64,000 bases of DNA, taken from contig JBEBJQ010000004.1 in the NCBI GenBank assembly GCA_040079795.1, positions 43,891 to 107,890 of the forward strand, written 5' to 3'. The notes under the pieces were generated by a model. That model was not told where the DNA came from, did not search any database, and worked only from the letters and a program-made list of their open reading frames with translations. Both the position numbers and the translations under genes were made by a program. The DNA comes from SXIZ01 sp040079795. Lineage in GTDB: Bacteria > Pseudomonadota > Gammaproteobacteria > Methylococcales > Methylomonadaceae. This document shows, piece by piece, positions 43,431 through 53,856 of this stretch. Within the stretch, counting starts at the first letter, position 1. Each line of letters starts with the position of its first letter.

Positions 43431-43955
43431 ATGCTGCAAAACACACTACTAAATTTTCCGGTTGATCCGTTTGCCCGCCTGCTTACACTCCATCGCGCCG
43501 AGTTAACCCGATTTATTACCCGAAAATTAGGTACGGAAGAAGCGGCTGAGGATATTTTGCAGGATGCCTATATGCGCCTGAGCCATTACCAAACGCTCGA
43601 TAATATCGACAATCCCCGCGCTTTCGTCTTTCGTGTAGTGGCTAATTTAGTTATTGATCATCAACGCCTGAGTGCTAACCGGATTCCCCACGATAGCAAT
43701 GAAGAAATGCTACACGCCATTCCCGATCAACAAGCAGAACCGGATACTGTGTATCAGACCCAGCAACGCCTTGCTATTATCAAGCAGGCTTTAGATGAAT
43801 TACCGCTAAGCTGTCGACAGGCATTTTACCTTAACCGCATTGAAGGCTATTCTCATGCAAATTGCGCAGTAAAACTGCAAATTTCTGAAAGCATGGTCGC
43901 TAAACATTTACTGCACGCAATGGTTCACTGCCGGGATAGATTGAAAAATAGTTGA
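43431..43955 (+). CDS. FecI-type ECF sigma factor (system A)
   Basis: 174 residues. Region 2 is LHRAELTRFITRKLGTEEAAEDILQDAYMRL and NPRAFVFRVVANLVIDHQR; region 4 is ALDELPLSCRQAFYLNRIEGYSHANCAVKLQISESMVAKHLLHAMVHCRDRL. Such factors are released by a FecR protein when a TonB receptor binds its substrate. It is followed by fecR and receptor genes in the same direction. The Fur-like box directly upstream points to iron control. Confidence 0.93.
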   Translation: MLQNTLLNFPVDPFARLLTLHRAELTRFITRKLGTEEAAEDILQDAYMRLSHYQTLDNIDNPRAFVFRVVANLVIDHQRLSANRIPHDSNEEMLHAIPDQQAEPDTVYQTQQRLAIIKQALDELPLSCRQAFYLNRIEGYSHANCAVKLQISESMVAKHLLHAMVHCRDRLKNS

Positions 43956-44046
43956 ACAATGACCCACATAATCCTTGGCTAAAACCCATCCCTGGAAGGT
44001 AAATAACTTATCTATGTAAAATGATGGTAATAAAACCGCACACAAA

Positions 44047-44050
44047 CGTC
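44047..44050 (+). promoter_or_regulatory. CGTC element before fecR A
   Basis: AAACGTCATACTTATAAAG lies 39 bp before the GTG start of fecR A. CGTC is a common -10 core for ECF sigma factors and recurs before all fecR and receptor genes of the window. Confidence 0.4.
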
Positions 44051-44088
44051 ATACTTATAAAGTGCAAACCCAAAATTCAGGATAAGCC

Positions 44089-45057
44089 GTGTCATCTGTA
44101 GCAAAAATAACCTCTTTATCAGACCAAGCCATCGCCTGGGTCATATTGCTGCATTCTGGCACCGCAACCGAGCTGGACAAAAGCCAGGCAGAACAATGGC
44201 AAAAGCGGACGCTTGAGCATCAAAAAGCCTATTTAGCAGCCGAACAACTTTGGCTGGAAATGGGAACGGCACTCCAACAACAGGCTTTAAAAGCTCCGCC
44301 TGCTAAAAATCAACCATCGAACAATTCACGCTCGCTTGCACTGACCGGATTAGCGGCAGCAATCCTGCTTTTTGCAGCACTAAATCCATTCACGTATTTG
44401 AGTGATCGTTGGCTAAGTGATTACCATACGGCTATCGGCGAACAAAAACGTATTACCTTAAGCGATGGCAGCAGCGTGATACTTAACACCGATACCGCAC
44501 TATCTGTTGAGTGGAACCAGGCCAGCCGCCGTATCAAATTATTACGCGGACAGGCACAATTCACCGTTGCCCCTGACCTCAAACGGCCCTTTGAAGTGGC
44601 TACTGACGATGCCGTTGTTAAAGCGCTGGGTACCATTTTCGAAGTTTTGGATGATACCCAAAGCACCCGCGTGACCGTCCTGGAACATGCCGTCGGCATC
44701 AAAGCCGCAACAGCATCTGAATATCCAAACAACGCCCGTATCCAAGCCGGACAACAAGCCCGCTATAGCCTCAAAAACGGCCTGGAGTCACTTGAAAGCA
44801 TTGATATAAAGCAAAATGCCGCCTGGCAACGCGGTAAACTGATTGTAAAAAATCAACCGCTGGTTAATGTTATTGACGAATTAAACCGCTACTATTCAGG
44901 CAAAATTGTAATGACCAATAATCAACTGCCAGCACTGCGCGTAACCGGCGTGTTTCCCCTGGATAACCCGGTTGCCGTGTTATCGATGTTGGAACATTCA
45001 CTACCATTAAAAGTAAAGCGCATCACCCCCTGGTTGGCAATAATTCACAGTTTATAG
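44089..45057 (+). CDS. FecR-type anti-sigma/sensor protein (system A)
   Basis: 322 residues starting at a GTG, with AGGA 6 nt upstream. The cytoplasmic N-terminus (AIAWVILLHSGTATELDKSQAEQW) binds the sigma factor; one membrane span lies at about 87-104. The periplasmic FecR domain shows HTAIGEQKRITLSDGSSVILNTDTALSVEW, a hallmark of the family, and a C-terminal region (VIDELNRYYSGKIVMTN) that contacts the receptor's STN domain. It transduces the ligand signal to the sigma factor. Confidence 0.93.
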   Translation: MSSVAKITSLSDQAIAWVILLHSGTATELDKSQAEQWQKRTLEHQKAYLAAEQLWLEMGTALQQQALKAPPAKNQPSNNSRSLALTGLAAAILLFAALNPFTYLSDRWLSDYHTAIGEQKRITLSDGSSVILNTDTALSVEWNQASRRIKLLRGQAQFTVAPDLKRPFEVATDDAVVKALGTIFEVLDDTQSTRVTVLEHAVGIKAATASEYPNNARIQAGQQARYSLKNGLESLESIDIKQNAAWQRGKLIVKNQPLVNVIDELNRYYSGKIVMTNNQLPALRVTGVFPLDNPVAVLSMLEHSLPLKVKRITPWLAIIHSL

Positions 45058-45152
45058 CCCTTAACCTCCCCCCTGACAAAATCAAAAAACAACAAAATTT
45101 GTATTTTTTGATACAAAAACACCCATTTCATTACAAGATTATTTCTCCCGCC

Positions 45153-45185
45153 CGTCTTACTCAATAACCGGATCAATCCGTCTTA
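45153..45185 (+). promoter_or_regulatory. CGTCTTA elements before receptor A
   Basis: CGTCTTACTCAA at 45153-45164 is identical to a site before receptor C (minus strand, 60970-60959). A second CGTCTTA follows at 45179-45185, 26 bp on. These are candidate ECF -10 elements. Confidence 0.45.
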
Positions 45186-45201
45186 TTGTTAAGGAGAAAA
45201 A

Positions 45202-47718
45202 ATGCGCCCAAATCCTACTAAAACTGCCCGGCAAGGTAGAAAACCCTTATTTAAACTGACCGGCATTACCGCCGCTATTTTAGCTGGAAGCTTTGCGTTA
45301 CCAGTTATGGCTGATAGCGCAATCCAAACCTACAATATTCCCGTGCAGCCGCTGGATAATGCCTTAACCGAGCTGGCAGACAACGCCAATTTAAAGTTAC
45401 TCTATCAAACGGAGGTAGTCAGCAACCAAAAATCCCATGCACTCTCGGGACGCTATTCAGCACAACAAGCACTGGATATTATGCTGAAAAACACCGGTCT
45501 GAAGTATCGTAATACCGGCGATAACGCCATCACTGTAGAAAAAAATCCTAATATCTTAGTAGCCGATAATGCCGCGCCCAGCCCAAGCACTACGAACCCC
45601 AAAACCGCTAAACCCACTAATTCAGAACCGACCCTGTTAGCGCCCCTGACAGTGACCGAAGCTGCCATCACAGAAGACGATACACAAAGTAGCCCGACCC
45701 TAAAAGATGTAAACGCACCCAATAATAAAGATTACAAAGTCACCAATGCCGTGACGGCGACTAAAACTGATACACCTATCATGCAAACCCCAATGTCAGT
45801 AAAAGTGGTGTCACAACAAGTGCTTAAAGACCAGCAAGTCATTACCCTCGAACAAGCATTACGCAATGTAAGTGGTGTAGCCAGTGGCGGACAAGGCTCA
45901 TTTTTTACGCGAGGCTTTCAGAACTACAACATTTATAGGGATGGTTTTTTAAATCAAAGCAATTGGTTTCACCAGGAAGACCTTGCCAATGTGGAACGGG
46001 TTGAAGTGATCAAAGGCTCGGGTTCGGTTTTATACGGACGTACCGAACCCGGTGGACTAGTCAATTTTGTCACTAAAGAACCTTTAGACACGCCTTATTA
46101 CAGTTTACGGCAGCAATTTGGCTCTTACAGTTTATATCGAACCAATATCGACGCCTCCGGCCCTTTAACGGCAAATAAAGATTTAGCGTATCGGTTTAAT
46201 TTAGGCTATCAAAGCAATAACACTTTTCAGGATTTCGGTGGAAATGAACGCTTGTTTGTTGCACCGACCATCCGTTGGAAAATCAATGACCGGACCACCT
46301 CTACCTTAAAGCTGGAATACAGTGATATTAAAGAAACTGGGAGGGGTACTGTGCCATTAATGGGCAATCGGCCCGCACCGATCGCTCGTTCAACCAATTT
46401 GGGCGATCCATGGAATTTACAGGAAGATGAATATGTGATGGTGTCACTCAATACCGAACACCTGTTTAATGATAATTGGAAATTACGTCATCGGTTTAAT
46501 TTTAGTAATCATGAGTTGACTATGTCAGGATCCTTTCCTGACGGTGATTTTTCACCGGTGCAAGACAACGGCGACCAAACGCGTAGTTTCTTTGCCCAAA
46601 ATATTGATGGCAAAGATTATATCCATAACTTTTTCAATGCCCTGGAATTGACCGGAAAATTCAATACTGGCTTTGCAAAACACACCTTGTTAATGGGCGC
46701 TGATTATTACCATAGCGAAACCCGTTATACCAATGCGGGCTTTGGTGCCAATCCAAACCATTACGATAGCACCAATATTTATGCCCCTATCCATGCCGGC
46801 AATGCACCAGCGATCATGCCGGAAGACATTACTACCTATAACGCCACATTGCCTTGGTTTGGACTCTATGCGCAGGATCAAATTGAGTTACCCTATAACG
46901 TACATGTTATGGGCGGTTTTCGCTATGACAACGCTGAGTTTGACCTTACTAGCGTAGGTGAATACGGCGGCGATCCTGTTTCAAATAGTGAAGATAAAAT
47001 TTCCCCTCGTGGTGGTGTAGTCTGGCAACCCATACCAGAATTATCGTTGTATGGCAGTTATACAGAAAACTTCGGCGCCTCCAATACGTTTAACCAAGGC
47101 ATCGTATTACCCCCGCAAACCGCGCAACAATGGGAAACCGGCATAAAAACCGAGCTGTTAAATGGGCGCTTCAGTGCCACACTGGCTTACTTCGAACTAA
47201 CCAAGCAACAAATTCCGGTTGCGGTAAGACAAGGATTGACGCAAGCAGCAGGCGAACAGGAAAGTAGAGGCATCGAATTGGATTTGAGCGGGGAGATTTT
47301 GCCCGGCTGGAATGTGATTGCTGCCTATGCTTATACGCCGTTTGCAGAAACCACTCAAGATGGCTTTGAAGCGAACAAACTGGGTAAACGCTTAAATAAC
47401 GCACCGCGCAATAGCGGAAGCCTATGGACAACCTATGAATTTCAATCAGGTGGATTGCAGGGTTTGAAGTTTGGTGGCGGTATGCAAGCCGTGGGGCAAC
47501 GTGAAATTGGCTATTCCGAAAGCGCCCAAGCACCAGGCTATGTTACGGCTAATTTAATGCTTAGCAAGCTTTGGCAAATAGGTGCTTCACGCATCACTAC
47601 CCAACTTAATATTGATAACCTGCTGGACAAAACCTACACCGGGCGCATTTACAGCTATGGGCCGACTGATTACGGCGCACCGCGCACATTTATGGGTTCG
47701 ATTAAACTGGAGTTCTAA
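45202..47718 (+). CDS. TonB-dependent siderophore receptor with STN domain (system A)
   Basis: 838 residues. A long signal peptide ends PVMADS, then the secretin/TonB N-terminal (STN) domain at about 40-115 (IPVQPLDNALTELADNANLKLLYQ), a linker of Pro/Thr-rich residues, a TonB-box-like region, the plug (PMSVKVVSQQVLKDQQVITLEQALRNVSGV; RVEVIKGSGSVLYGRTEPGGLVNFVTK) and a 22-strand barrel ending GSIKLEF. The STN domain marks a transducer that signals through FecR. The ligand is likely a ferric siderophore. AAGGAG precedes the ATG. Confidence 0.94.
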   Translation: MRPNPTKTARQGRKPLFKLTGITAAILAGSFALPVMADSAIQTYNIPVQPLDNALTELADNANLKLLYQTEVVSNQKSHALSGRYSAQQALDIMLKNTGLKYRNTGDNAITVEKNPNILVADNAAPSPSTTNPKTAKPTNSEPTLLAPLTVTEAAITEDDTQSSPTLKDVNAPNNKDYKVTNAVTATKTDTPIMQTPMSVKVVSQQVLKDQQVITLEQALRNVSGVASGGQGSFFTRGFQNYNIYRDGFLNQSNWFHQEDLANVERVEVIKGSGSVLYGRTEPGGLVNFVTKEPLDTPYYSLRQQFGSYSLYRTNIDASGPLTANKDLAYRFNLGYQSNNTFQDFGGNERLFVAPTIRWKINDRTTSTLKLEYSDIKETGRGTVPLMGNRPAPIARSTNLGDPWNLQEDEYVMVSLNTEHLFNDNWKLRHRFNFSNHELTMSGSFPDGDFSPVQDNGDQTRSFFAQNIDGKDYIHNFFNALELTGKFNTGFAKHTLLMGADYYHSETRYTNAGFGANPNHYDSTNIYAPIHAGNAPAIMPEDITTYNATLPWFGLYAQDQIELPYNVHVMGGFRYDNAEFDLTSVGEYGGDPVSNSEDKISPRGGVVWQPIPELSLYGSYTENFGASNTFNQGIVLPPQTAQQWETGIKTELLNGRFSATLAYFELTKQQIPVAVRQGLTQAAGEQESRGIELDLSGEILPGWNVIAAYAYTPFAETTQDGFEANKLGKRLNNAPRNSGSLWTTYEFQSGGLQGLKFGGGMQAVGQREIGYSESAQAPGYVTANLMLSKLWQIGASRITTQLNIDNLLDKTYTGRIYSYGPTDYGAPRTFMGSIKLEF

Positions 47719-47730
47719 TTATTCAACAAG

Positions 47731-47753
47731 GGTGGGCAGGCTTTCTGCCCACC
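47731..47753. terminator. Bidirectional terminator between receptor A and RND operon
   Basis: GGTGGGCAG (47731-47739) and CTGCCCACC (47745-47753) pair perfectly with a 5-nt loop, 12 bp after the receptor stop and 14 bp from the convergent RND stop. A similar GGGCAG/CTGCCC hairpin follows the genes near 40077. Confidence 0.65.
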
Positions 47754-47766
47754 TTAATAACTCATC

Positions 47767-50700
47767 TCAATGCCTGACCTTCCCCACCATAATCGCATAA
47801 CAAACCGGCGTCAGTATCAAGCTGGCCGACATCCCTAATAACAATCCCGCCGATAAAGACAAAGTCATTGGGATCAAAAATTGCGCCTGTTCACTGGTTT
47901 CAAGCAAGGTGGGCAAAAAGCCTGCAAAATTAGTCAAAAATGCCAAAAAAATCGGTCTAAACCTTGCCGTACACGCCTCGCAAATTAACTCGCTAATCGG
48001 CGCTTGTTGATCCTCATGCTCTTTCAGATAATCCAACAACACCAAGCTGTCATTCACTACCACACCACTCGCGGCAATCATACCGACCAACGACTCCATC
48101 GACAACGGCAAACCGACAACAGCATGCGCGATAATGGTGCCACACCAAGCCACTGGAACCGCAAATAAAAAAATCAACGGCTTTATATAAGAGCGAAAAG
48201 GCACCGCAATCAACACGTAAATCACCAATAAGGCGATTAAGGTATTACGGCTTAAGCTTTTAGTCATGGCTTCCTGATCCTGGCGCTCCTGTCCTATATC
48301 AATGTTTAAACTGGGGAATTGTTGCCGCAATGCCGGTAACTCGTAGGACTCCAGTCTGGCATACAAAGCATTAAGCGCATTTTTGTGGGTATCTACCCGC
48401 GCCTGCACGTTAAGCGCACGATGCCGGTCTTGACGGAACAATTTGGCAACGCCGGGGGCTAAGCTAAGCGTGGCTAACGTGTTTAAGGGCGCAGTCTGAC
48501 CATCGGGCAACTGAATAGGCAAATCCTGTAAATCCGCCAATGATTGCCTTTCTGCAAAAGCGTAGCGCACCATCACCTTAACTTCATTGCGTCCCCGTTG
48601 TAAGCGTTCCACCTCGTCGCCATAATAGGCATGATGAACCTGCGCCGATAAGTCTTCCAAGCGCAACCCTAAGCGTTCCGCGGCTGGCTTTAAAGCCAAA
48701 CGGATTTCCGGCTTGCCCGGTTCACTGGAGTCAACCACATCGTAAACACCCGGATAAACCGCGAGCATGGTTTTAAATTGTGCGGCTGCCTTGGTTAATA
48801 TATCTGGATTATCAGCGCTTAAACTAAATTCAAGATCGTAAGGGACATCGCCCTCTTTATAGAGAAAGTCAATTTTAGTGCGTCCTAAATCACCAATGCG
48901 TTTACGCCATTCATTGATAAACTCTTCAACAACAATGGTTTTGCGGCCTGTCGGGGAGAATTCAGTCCAAAAACCGGCGCCATGTTCCCAAACAATTGTT
49001 TCCAACCCGACTATGACGCTGCCAGGGTTAGCTGCTGTAGTCTGATATTTTTTATCCAGTTCATCACGCAAGGCAAAAAATGCCTGTTCCACCTGCTTCG
49101 CACGCCTCTTGGCTTCGCTATAGGGCATATCTTCCGGCGATTTCAGGGAAACCCAAAAACTGTCCTTGACCACATCCGCCTGTAAAGCCATTCGGATACG
49201 CCCACTTTCTAACCATGCGGCACAGAGCATAATTAAAACGACGAACATGGTCAGGGTTAGATAACGCCAGTCCAGGGCAGTTTGTAAAAAGGGACGATAA
49301 TAGCGGTTTACCCATTGCTGCAAGCCTTCATTCAATTTATCCCGCCAACGGTCTAAACAGGATTCTGAACGGTTAACTGAAGTTGCAACCAGATGTGCTG
49401 GCAGGATCAAAAGCGCTTCTATTAACGAAAATAACAGCGTCAAAATCATCACCCAGCAGATCGGCTGCATCATCTGCCCTGACCATCCGGGCAAAAACAG
49501 TCCCGGTAAAAAAGCCACCAATGCCACCAAAACCGATAGCACCACTGGCAAAGCGACTGCTTGAACCCCGTTGATTGCTGCTGTCAGGCTGGCAGCATGG
49601 GGGTCTTTATGTGCTGATTGGTTTTCCTGCTGGGCATAAACACTTTCGCCAATAATAATCGCATCATCCACCAAAATCCCCATTGCCAGTAAAAAGCCGA
49701 ACAATGACAACATATTCAGCGAAATATCCAATACCGGCATCAAGCATAAGGCACCCAAAACCGAGGTAAAAATGCCGACACCCGCCCAAATAGCGACCCG
49801 CAAACGCAAAAACAAAGTCAGAACCAAACAAACCAGAATAAAGCCTGCCAATCCATCCTCAACCAGGGCTGTCACCCGTTCATCATAGGCTTGTGAATCA
49901 TCCCACCAGGTGGCCATGACTAATCCTTCCGGTAATTTGGCTTGCAGTTGTGCTACGTGCGCTTTTACTGACCGCGCGACCTCCACCGCGCTGTGCTGGG
50001 TATGAATTTCCCAGCCTTGTGCCGTCTCCCCGTTATGATGCCATTCGGAAAGCCGTTCTGCTAAACCATCGGTAATGTTGGCAACTTGCTTAAGCAGTAA
50101 ACGCGTGCCATCTGCTTGGGTGCGTAAAACCAGTTGACCCAAACTGGCAGCATCCCGCGCTTTCGCTTTGACGCGCAATTGCAGCTCACCAGCGGTGGTT
50201 TTAACTAAGCCATCGGATTGGTCCAAAGACGTGCGCCGAATTGCTTCGGTAATTTCCCGAATACTTAAATGATACTGGCGTAACTTTGCCGCTGAAACTT
50301 CAATAACGACTTCATAGGGTAATTCATAATAATTACGTACCAGGCGCACACCAGGTATTTGCTCAAAGTCAGCTTGAACTTGCTCGCCAAAACGTTGTAG
50401 AGCCAGCATATCCGTTGGCCCGTGCAACGCAACCCAGATAACGCCATCGTCATTATCCCGGGTTGCCAATTGCACGGTAATTTTTTCCACAGTTTTCGGC
50501 AGCCTGGATAAACTTTGGATGCGCGCATAAAAAGTATTAATTAAGGGTTCGACCGCCTGACCAGGCAAAACCAACATATTGATAGTACATAAACCATCAA
50601 CAATAGTACTGGAAAAGCGTTTAATACCGATGACATCCCGAATCGCCTCTTCAATTGGGATACACACCGACGCCTCAATTTCCAATGGACTGGCGTCTGG

Positions 50701-50880
50701 ATATGAAGCCGTAATTGAAATTCCCTGGGGATTAAAACGGGGGAACACTTCCTTGTCTATGACATTAAGGCTAATCACACCACCCACCAAAATCAGCAGC
50801 ATTAATAAATTTGCTGCGACTGGATTTGAGGCGAACCAGGCCAGTAAGCCGGTTGCTGGGTGGTGATTTAATTTACTCAT
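47767..50880 (-). CDS. RND efflux transporter (inner-membrane pump)
   Basis: 1037 residues, the usual RND size, with 12 membrane spans and two large periplasmic loops. TM4 carries LLAMGILVDDAIIIGESVY, the proton-relay Asp pair; the second half repeats the fold (TM10: ESLVGMIAASGVVVNDSLVLLDYLKEH). The sequence is of the hydrophobe/amphiphile (HAE-like) type rather than the heavy-metal type. Its start overlaps the adaptor gene by 4 bp. It is the last gene of a three-gene tripartite pump operon; the substrate is unknown. Confidence 0.93.
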   Translation of the reverse strand: MSKLNHHPATGLLAWFASNPVAANLLMLLILVGGVISLNVIDKEVFPRFNPQGISITASYPDASPLEIEASVCIPIEEAIRDVIGIKRFSSTIVDGLCTINMLVLPGQAVEPLINTFYARIQSLSRLPKTVEKITVQLATRDNDDGVIWVALHGPTDMLALQRFGEQVQADFEQIPGVRLVRNYYELPYEVVIEVSAAKLRQYHLSIREITEAIRRTSLDQSDGLVKTTAGELQLRVKAKARDAASLGQLVLRTQADGTRLLLKQVANITDGLAERLSEWHHNGETAQGWEIHTQHSAVEVARSVKAHVAQLQAKLPEGLVMATWWDDSQAYDERVTALVEDGLAGFILVCLVLTLFLRLRVAIWAGVGIFTSVLGALCLMPVLDISLNMLSLFGFLLAMGILVDDAIIIGESVYAQQENQSAHKDPHAASLTAAINGVQAVALPVVLSVLVALVAFLPGLFLPGWSGQMMQPICWVMILTLLFSLIEALLILPAHLVATSVNRSESCLDRWRDKLNEGLQQWVNRYYRPFLQTALDWRYLTLTMFVVLIMLCAAWLESGRIRMALQADVVKDSFWVSLKSPEDMPYSEAKRRAKQVEQAFFALRDELDKKYQTTAANPGSVIVGLETIVWEHGAGFWTEFSPTGRKTIVVEEFINEWRKRIGDLGRTKIDFLYKEGDVPYDLEFSLSADNPDILTKAAAQFKTMLAVYPGVYDVVDSSEPGKPEIRLALKPAAERLGLRLEDLSAQVHHAYYGDEVERLQRGRNEVKVMVRYAFAERQSLADLQDLPIQLPDGQTAPLNTLATLSLAPGVAKLFRQDRHRALNVQARVDTHKNALNALYARLESYELPALRQQFPSLNIDIGQERQDQEAMTKSLSRNTLIALLVIYVLIAVPFRSYIKPLIFLFAVPVAWCGTIIAHAVVGLPLSMESLVGMIAASGVVVNDSLVLLDYLKEHEDQQAPISELICEACTARFRPIFLAFLTNFAGFLPTLLETSEQAQFLIPMTLSLSAGLLLGMSASLILTPVCYAIMVGKVRH

Positions 50881-52067
50881 CGGCCATCAGAAGCCAGTGG
50901 TGACGTTAACTCAACCTTTACCGTCATGCCTTCAACAGGTATTTGCACACCGGACAACACCACCCAATCCCCAGCTTGCAAGCCCTCCCGGATTAACACC
51001 CGTTCAGATTCAGCGCGCAATATTGTTACGGTTTGGCTATGTAATTGCTGCTTGGCATCAACCAATAACACTTTATGCTCAGCATTGACCGCAATTTGCG
51101 GCAATGAAAATATCCCCTGATATTCTTTGCCCTGTACCTCCGCCTGCACAAACAGCCCGTTTAGTAGGGGTGGCTTATTGCCCGTTTGTTTATAGGGTTG
51201 CGATACTTCAGCAACGGCATACATAACCCCGGTGGATTCATCCAGCTTACCTTCTGTACGGACAACCTGCCCTTGCCACGTATGCAGCGCACCCGCGAAT
51301 TCGGCAGATAAAAGCACCCTTGGAAATAGTGCCTGACGCTGTGTGGCTTGTACTCCTTCATTTAGCGGCAAATCAAGAAAAGCGAGCTGGTCGGTTGCAA
51401 TCGGCAATCTAATTTCTGCCACATCCGTGGCATACAGGTGTGCCAGTTTGTCTCCGGTTTGAACCACTTGCCCTAACGCGGTTAATTTCGTTTGTAAACG
51501 TCCGCTGAAAGGTGCGCGTATAACACAACGGCTACGTTTAATCTGGGCTTGCAGCAAATTCGCCTCAGCCGCTTTCAGTTTCGCTTTGGCTTCAGCCAAT
51601 TGCGGCTTACGCATGGCTAACGGTGTCGGCGCCCCTTCACCCAAGGCATCCCATTCATTTCGCGCCTGCTCGGCCTGCGCCTCTTCCATTGCCAATTGCC
51701 GCTTGGCCTCACTTATTTGCGCTTGTGCCTGCACCAGCGCATAGTCATAATCGCGCGGATCAATTTCCAGTAGCACCTCATTGCGTGCGAAAAAACCGCC
51801 TACAACAAAATTAGCGTGTAATTTAATAATTTTCCCTGCAACTTCCGGGATCAAATCAATTTCATGACGGGGGGTAACAACACCTTGAGAACGCACATTA
51901 AGCTGCATGGTTTGCGGTTCAACCTGCATAACGGTCACTAAAGGCAGTTCTTTTTGAGGCGCTTGTGTTGCCATCTGAGGACGCAGTGCAATAATAGCCC
52001 AGGCAGTAATAGCCCCCATAAGCAACAGCAACAGCGGCAATAGAATTTTCAGGCGATTTTTAAGCAT
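50877..52067 (-). CDS. RND efflux periplasmic adaptor (membrane fusion protein)
   Basis: 396 residues from the ATG at 52067; a TTG two codons earlier would overlap the upstream stop. One N-terminal membrane anchor (LLPLLLLLMGAITAWAII), then the barrel-sandwich hybrid (VTPRHEIDLIPEVAGKIIKLHANF), an alpha-hairpin (about 110-165) and ISKRSRCVIRAPFSGRLQ-type lipoyl half. It bridges the pump and the outer-membrane factor. It overlaps the pump gene by 4 bp. Confidence 0.92.
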   Translation of the reverse strand: MLKNRLKILLPLLLLLMGAITAWAIIALRPQMATQAPQKELPLVTVMQVEPQTMQLNVRSQGVVTPRHEIDLIPEVAGKIIKLHANFVVGGFFARNEVLLEIDPRDYDYALVQAQAQISEAKRQLAMEEAQAEQARNEWDALGEGAPTPLAMRKPQLAEAKAKLKAAEANLLQAQIKRSRCVIRAPFSGRLQTKLTALGQVVQTGDKLAHLYATDVAEIRLPIATDQLAFLDLPLNEGVQATQRQALFPRVLLSAEFAGALHTWQGQVVRTEGKLDESTGVMYAVAEVSQPYKQTGNKPPLLNGLFVQAEVQGKEYQGIFSLPQIAVNAEHKVLLVDAKQQLHSQTVTILRAESERVLIREGLQAGDWVVLSGVQIPVEGMTVKVELTSPLASDGR

Positions 52068-52069
52068 TT

Positions 52070-53446
52070 TCAAACACTGCCACCCAGCGCAAGGTAAAGT
52101 TCGATACGATTGCTCAGCAATTGTCGCTGCACCGACAGATGGGCACTTTGGGCATTTAAGGTGCTGCGGTAGCTATCCAATAAAGTCAGAATTTCAATCA
52201 AGCCCTGCCGGTAGGAATAAACCGCAAGTTTACGGCTGGCCTGTGTTTGTTGCACCGCCTCCTTAAGCGCCTGTTCTTGCGCTTTTAACCAGACTTCAGC
52301 GGCCAAAGTTTGTTCAACCTCCCGAAACGCGTTTAGCGCGGTGCTGCGATATTGATTAAGGGCTTCTACCGTGCGTGCTTCATTTAAACGAATTTCACCA
52401 CTAAGCCGTCCGCCCGTAAATAGTGGCTGCACCAAACCCAGCGCTAGATTCCACGCGACGGCACGCGGGTCAACCAAATCTGTTAAAGCCGCACTGCTGG
52501 TTCCACCGCCCGCGGTCAGGGTAATGCGCGGCAACAAGGCTTGCCTGGCACTTTCAACCCGGTAATCCATAGCCCGTAAGCGTAAATAGGCCGCAGCCAA
52601 ATCAGGTCGCCGCTCTATTAATGCCGAAGGCACGCCCGCTTTTAGATTAGCCGGAGGGGGCGGCAAGGCAACGGCACTTATCAACTGTCCACTTGGGTAA
52701 CGCCCTAATAAAACTTCCAGCCGCCGGGTAACGCTTTGTTTACGGTTGCGCGCTTCCGCTAATTGCGCCTCGGCATTAGCCAAATCTGTAAGCACCAAGC
52801 GTAAATCCAGGCCACGGCTTAAGCCTCGCGTAAATCGACCGCGGACAAAATTAGCAATCACCTTCCGGTCTTGAATAGATTGCTCTGCCACCTTAATCTG
52901 CAAATCTGCTTCAAGCAGTTCAAAATAACTTTGCGCCGTGCGTGCTGCCAATGATAACCGTGCCGCCTGAAAATCCGCCGCAACCGCCTCTGCATCTTGT
53001 TGAAGCGCATTTTGAGAAGCCTTAATCCGCCCCCAGAGATCAATTTCCCAACTCAACGAAAACAGCGCCGAAAACGCTGCGAAGTAATTAGCCTCCGATC
53101 CTGCTGCATAGGCTTGTCTTGATTCCTGATAGCCGGGTGCAAAAGCTAACTGTGGCAGTCGACCTGCCCCCGCTATCGTTGCCTGCTCCTGCGCTATGCT
53201 TACCCGCGCTGCGGCGGCTTTTAAATCAAAGTTATAGCGGAGTGCATCAGCTACCAAGCTGGACAGTTTTATATCGGCAAACGTATTGACCCAAGTTGGC
53301 TCAATTGGATCAGGCGGCACATTAACGGTGGCCCACTGCCCTGGAATATCCGCCCACATAGATTGCTGGTCGCGTTGTGGCAGACTTGAGCAGCCAAGCA
53401 AATTCGCCAAGCTTAAGATACCCATTAATTTTAAACAATAATTCAT
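52070..53446 (-). CDS. Outer-membrane efflux lipoprotein (NodT/OprM type)
   Basis: 458 residues from the ATG at 53446, chosen because it gives a proper lipoprotein signal (lipobox LANLLGC, Cys19) that upstream in-frame starts would bury. The ribosome binding site is G-rich but abuts the ATG, so the start is not certain. Two repeats of the TolC fold are seen, with RRPDLAAAYLRLRAMDYRVESARQALLPRI-like and LNQYRSTALNAFREVEQTLA. It forms the outer-membrane exit duct of the pump and heads its operon. Confidence 0.88.
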   Translation of the reverse strand: MNYCLKLMGILSLANLLGCSSLPQRDQQSMWADIPGQWATVNVPPDPIEPTWVNTFADIKLSSLVADALRYNFDLKAAAARVSIAQEQATIAGAGRLPQLAFAPGYQESRQAYAAGSEANYFAAFSALFSLSWEIDLWGRIKASQNALQQDAEAVAADFQAARLSLAARTAQSYFELLEADLQIKVAEQSIQDRKVIANFVRGRFTRGLSRGLDLRLVLTDLANAEAQLAEARNRKQSVTRRLEVLLGRYPSGQLISAVALPPPPANLKAGVPSALIERRPDLAAAYLRLRAMDYRVESARQALLPRITLTAGGGTSSAALTDLVDPRAVAWNLALGLVQPLFTGGRLSGEIRLNEARTVEALNQYRSTALNAFREVEQTLAAEVWLKAQEQALKEAVQQTQASRKLAVYSYRQGLIEILTLLDSYRSTLNAQSAHLSVQRQLLSNRIELYLALGGSV

Positions 53447-53856
53447 CCCCCCGATTACTAGCAGCTGAAATTCAAGACCCCATAAGTGCAGCCTATCCAT
53501 TTTATTGAGCTTACCAATTAAGGGCGTATTACTAAACGATATTCTCAAAATCATATTTACCAAAACAGGCCTGTGCGTATTTAAAGTAAGACGTTTAAAG
53601 CCCCCATTCCCCCACCTTTTTAGAAAAATAGCCAACGATCAATTCCGTAAGCTTTAATTAAACGCGAAACCATTTAACGACTAACCAGCGCCTAAACAGC
53701 CTTAAAAACTGTGTTATATAACCTATAAAATAAGGTATTTAACGCAGTTAAATTTATACAATTAAGTTAAAATATTGATTTATAACTATAAAAACTATGG
53801 TACGAATATTGCGTTATTAAATAGTTATAAGCCATATATTTAACCACCATCCCTTC
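53447..53856. other. Intergenic region between RND operon and system B
   Basis: 410 bp, AT-rich, with the divergent promoters of the efflux operon and the sigma gene B. I find neither a Fur-like palindrome as good as in system A nor the TGMCACA element. Confidence 0.5.

Noticed and set aside
47767..50880. Heavy-metal (CzcA-type) assignment of the RND pump
   Set aside because: The TM4 segment has the Asp pair of the HAE type and lacks the extra acidic motif typical of heavy-metal pumps.
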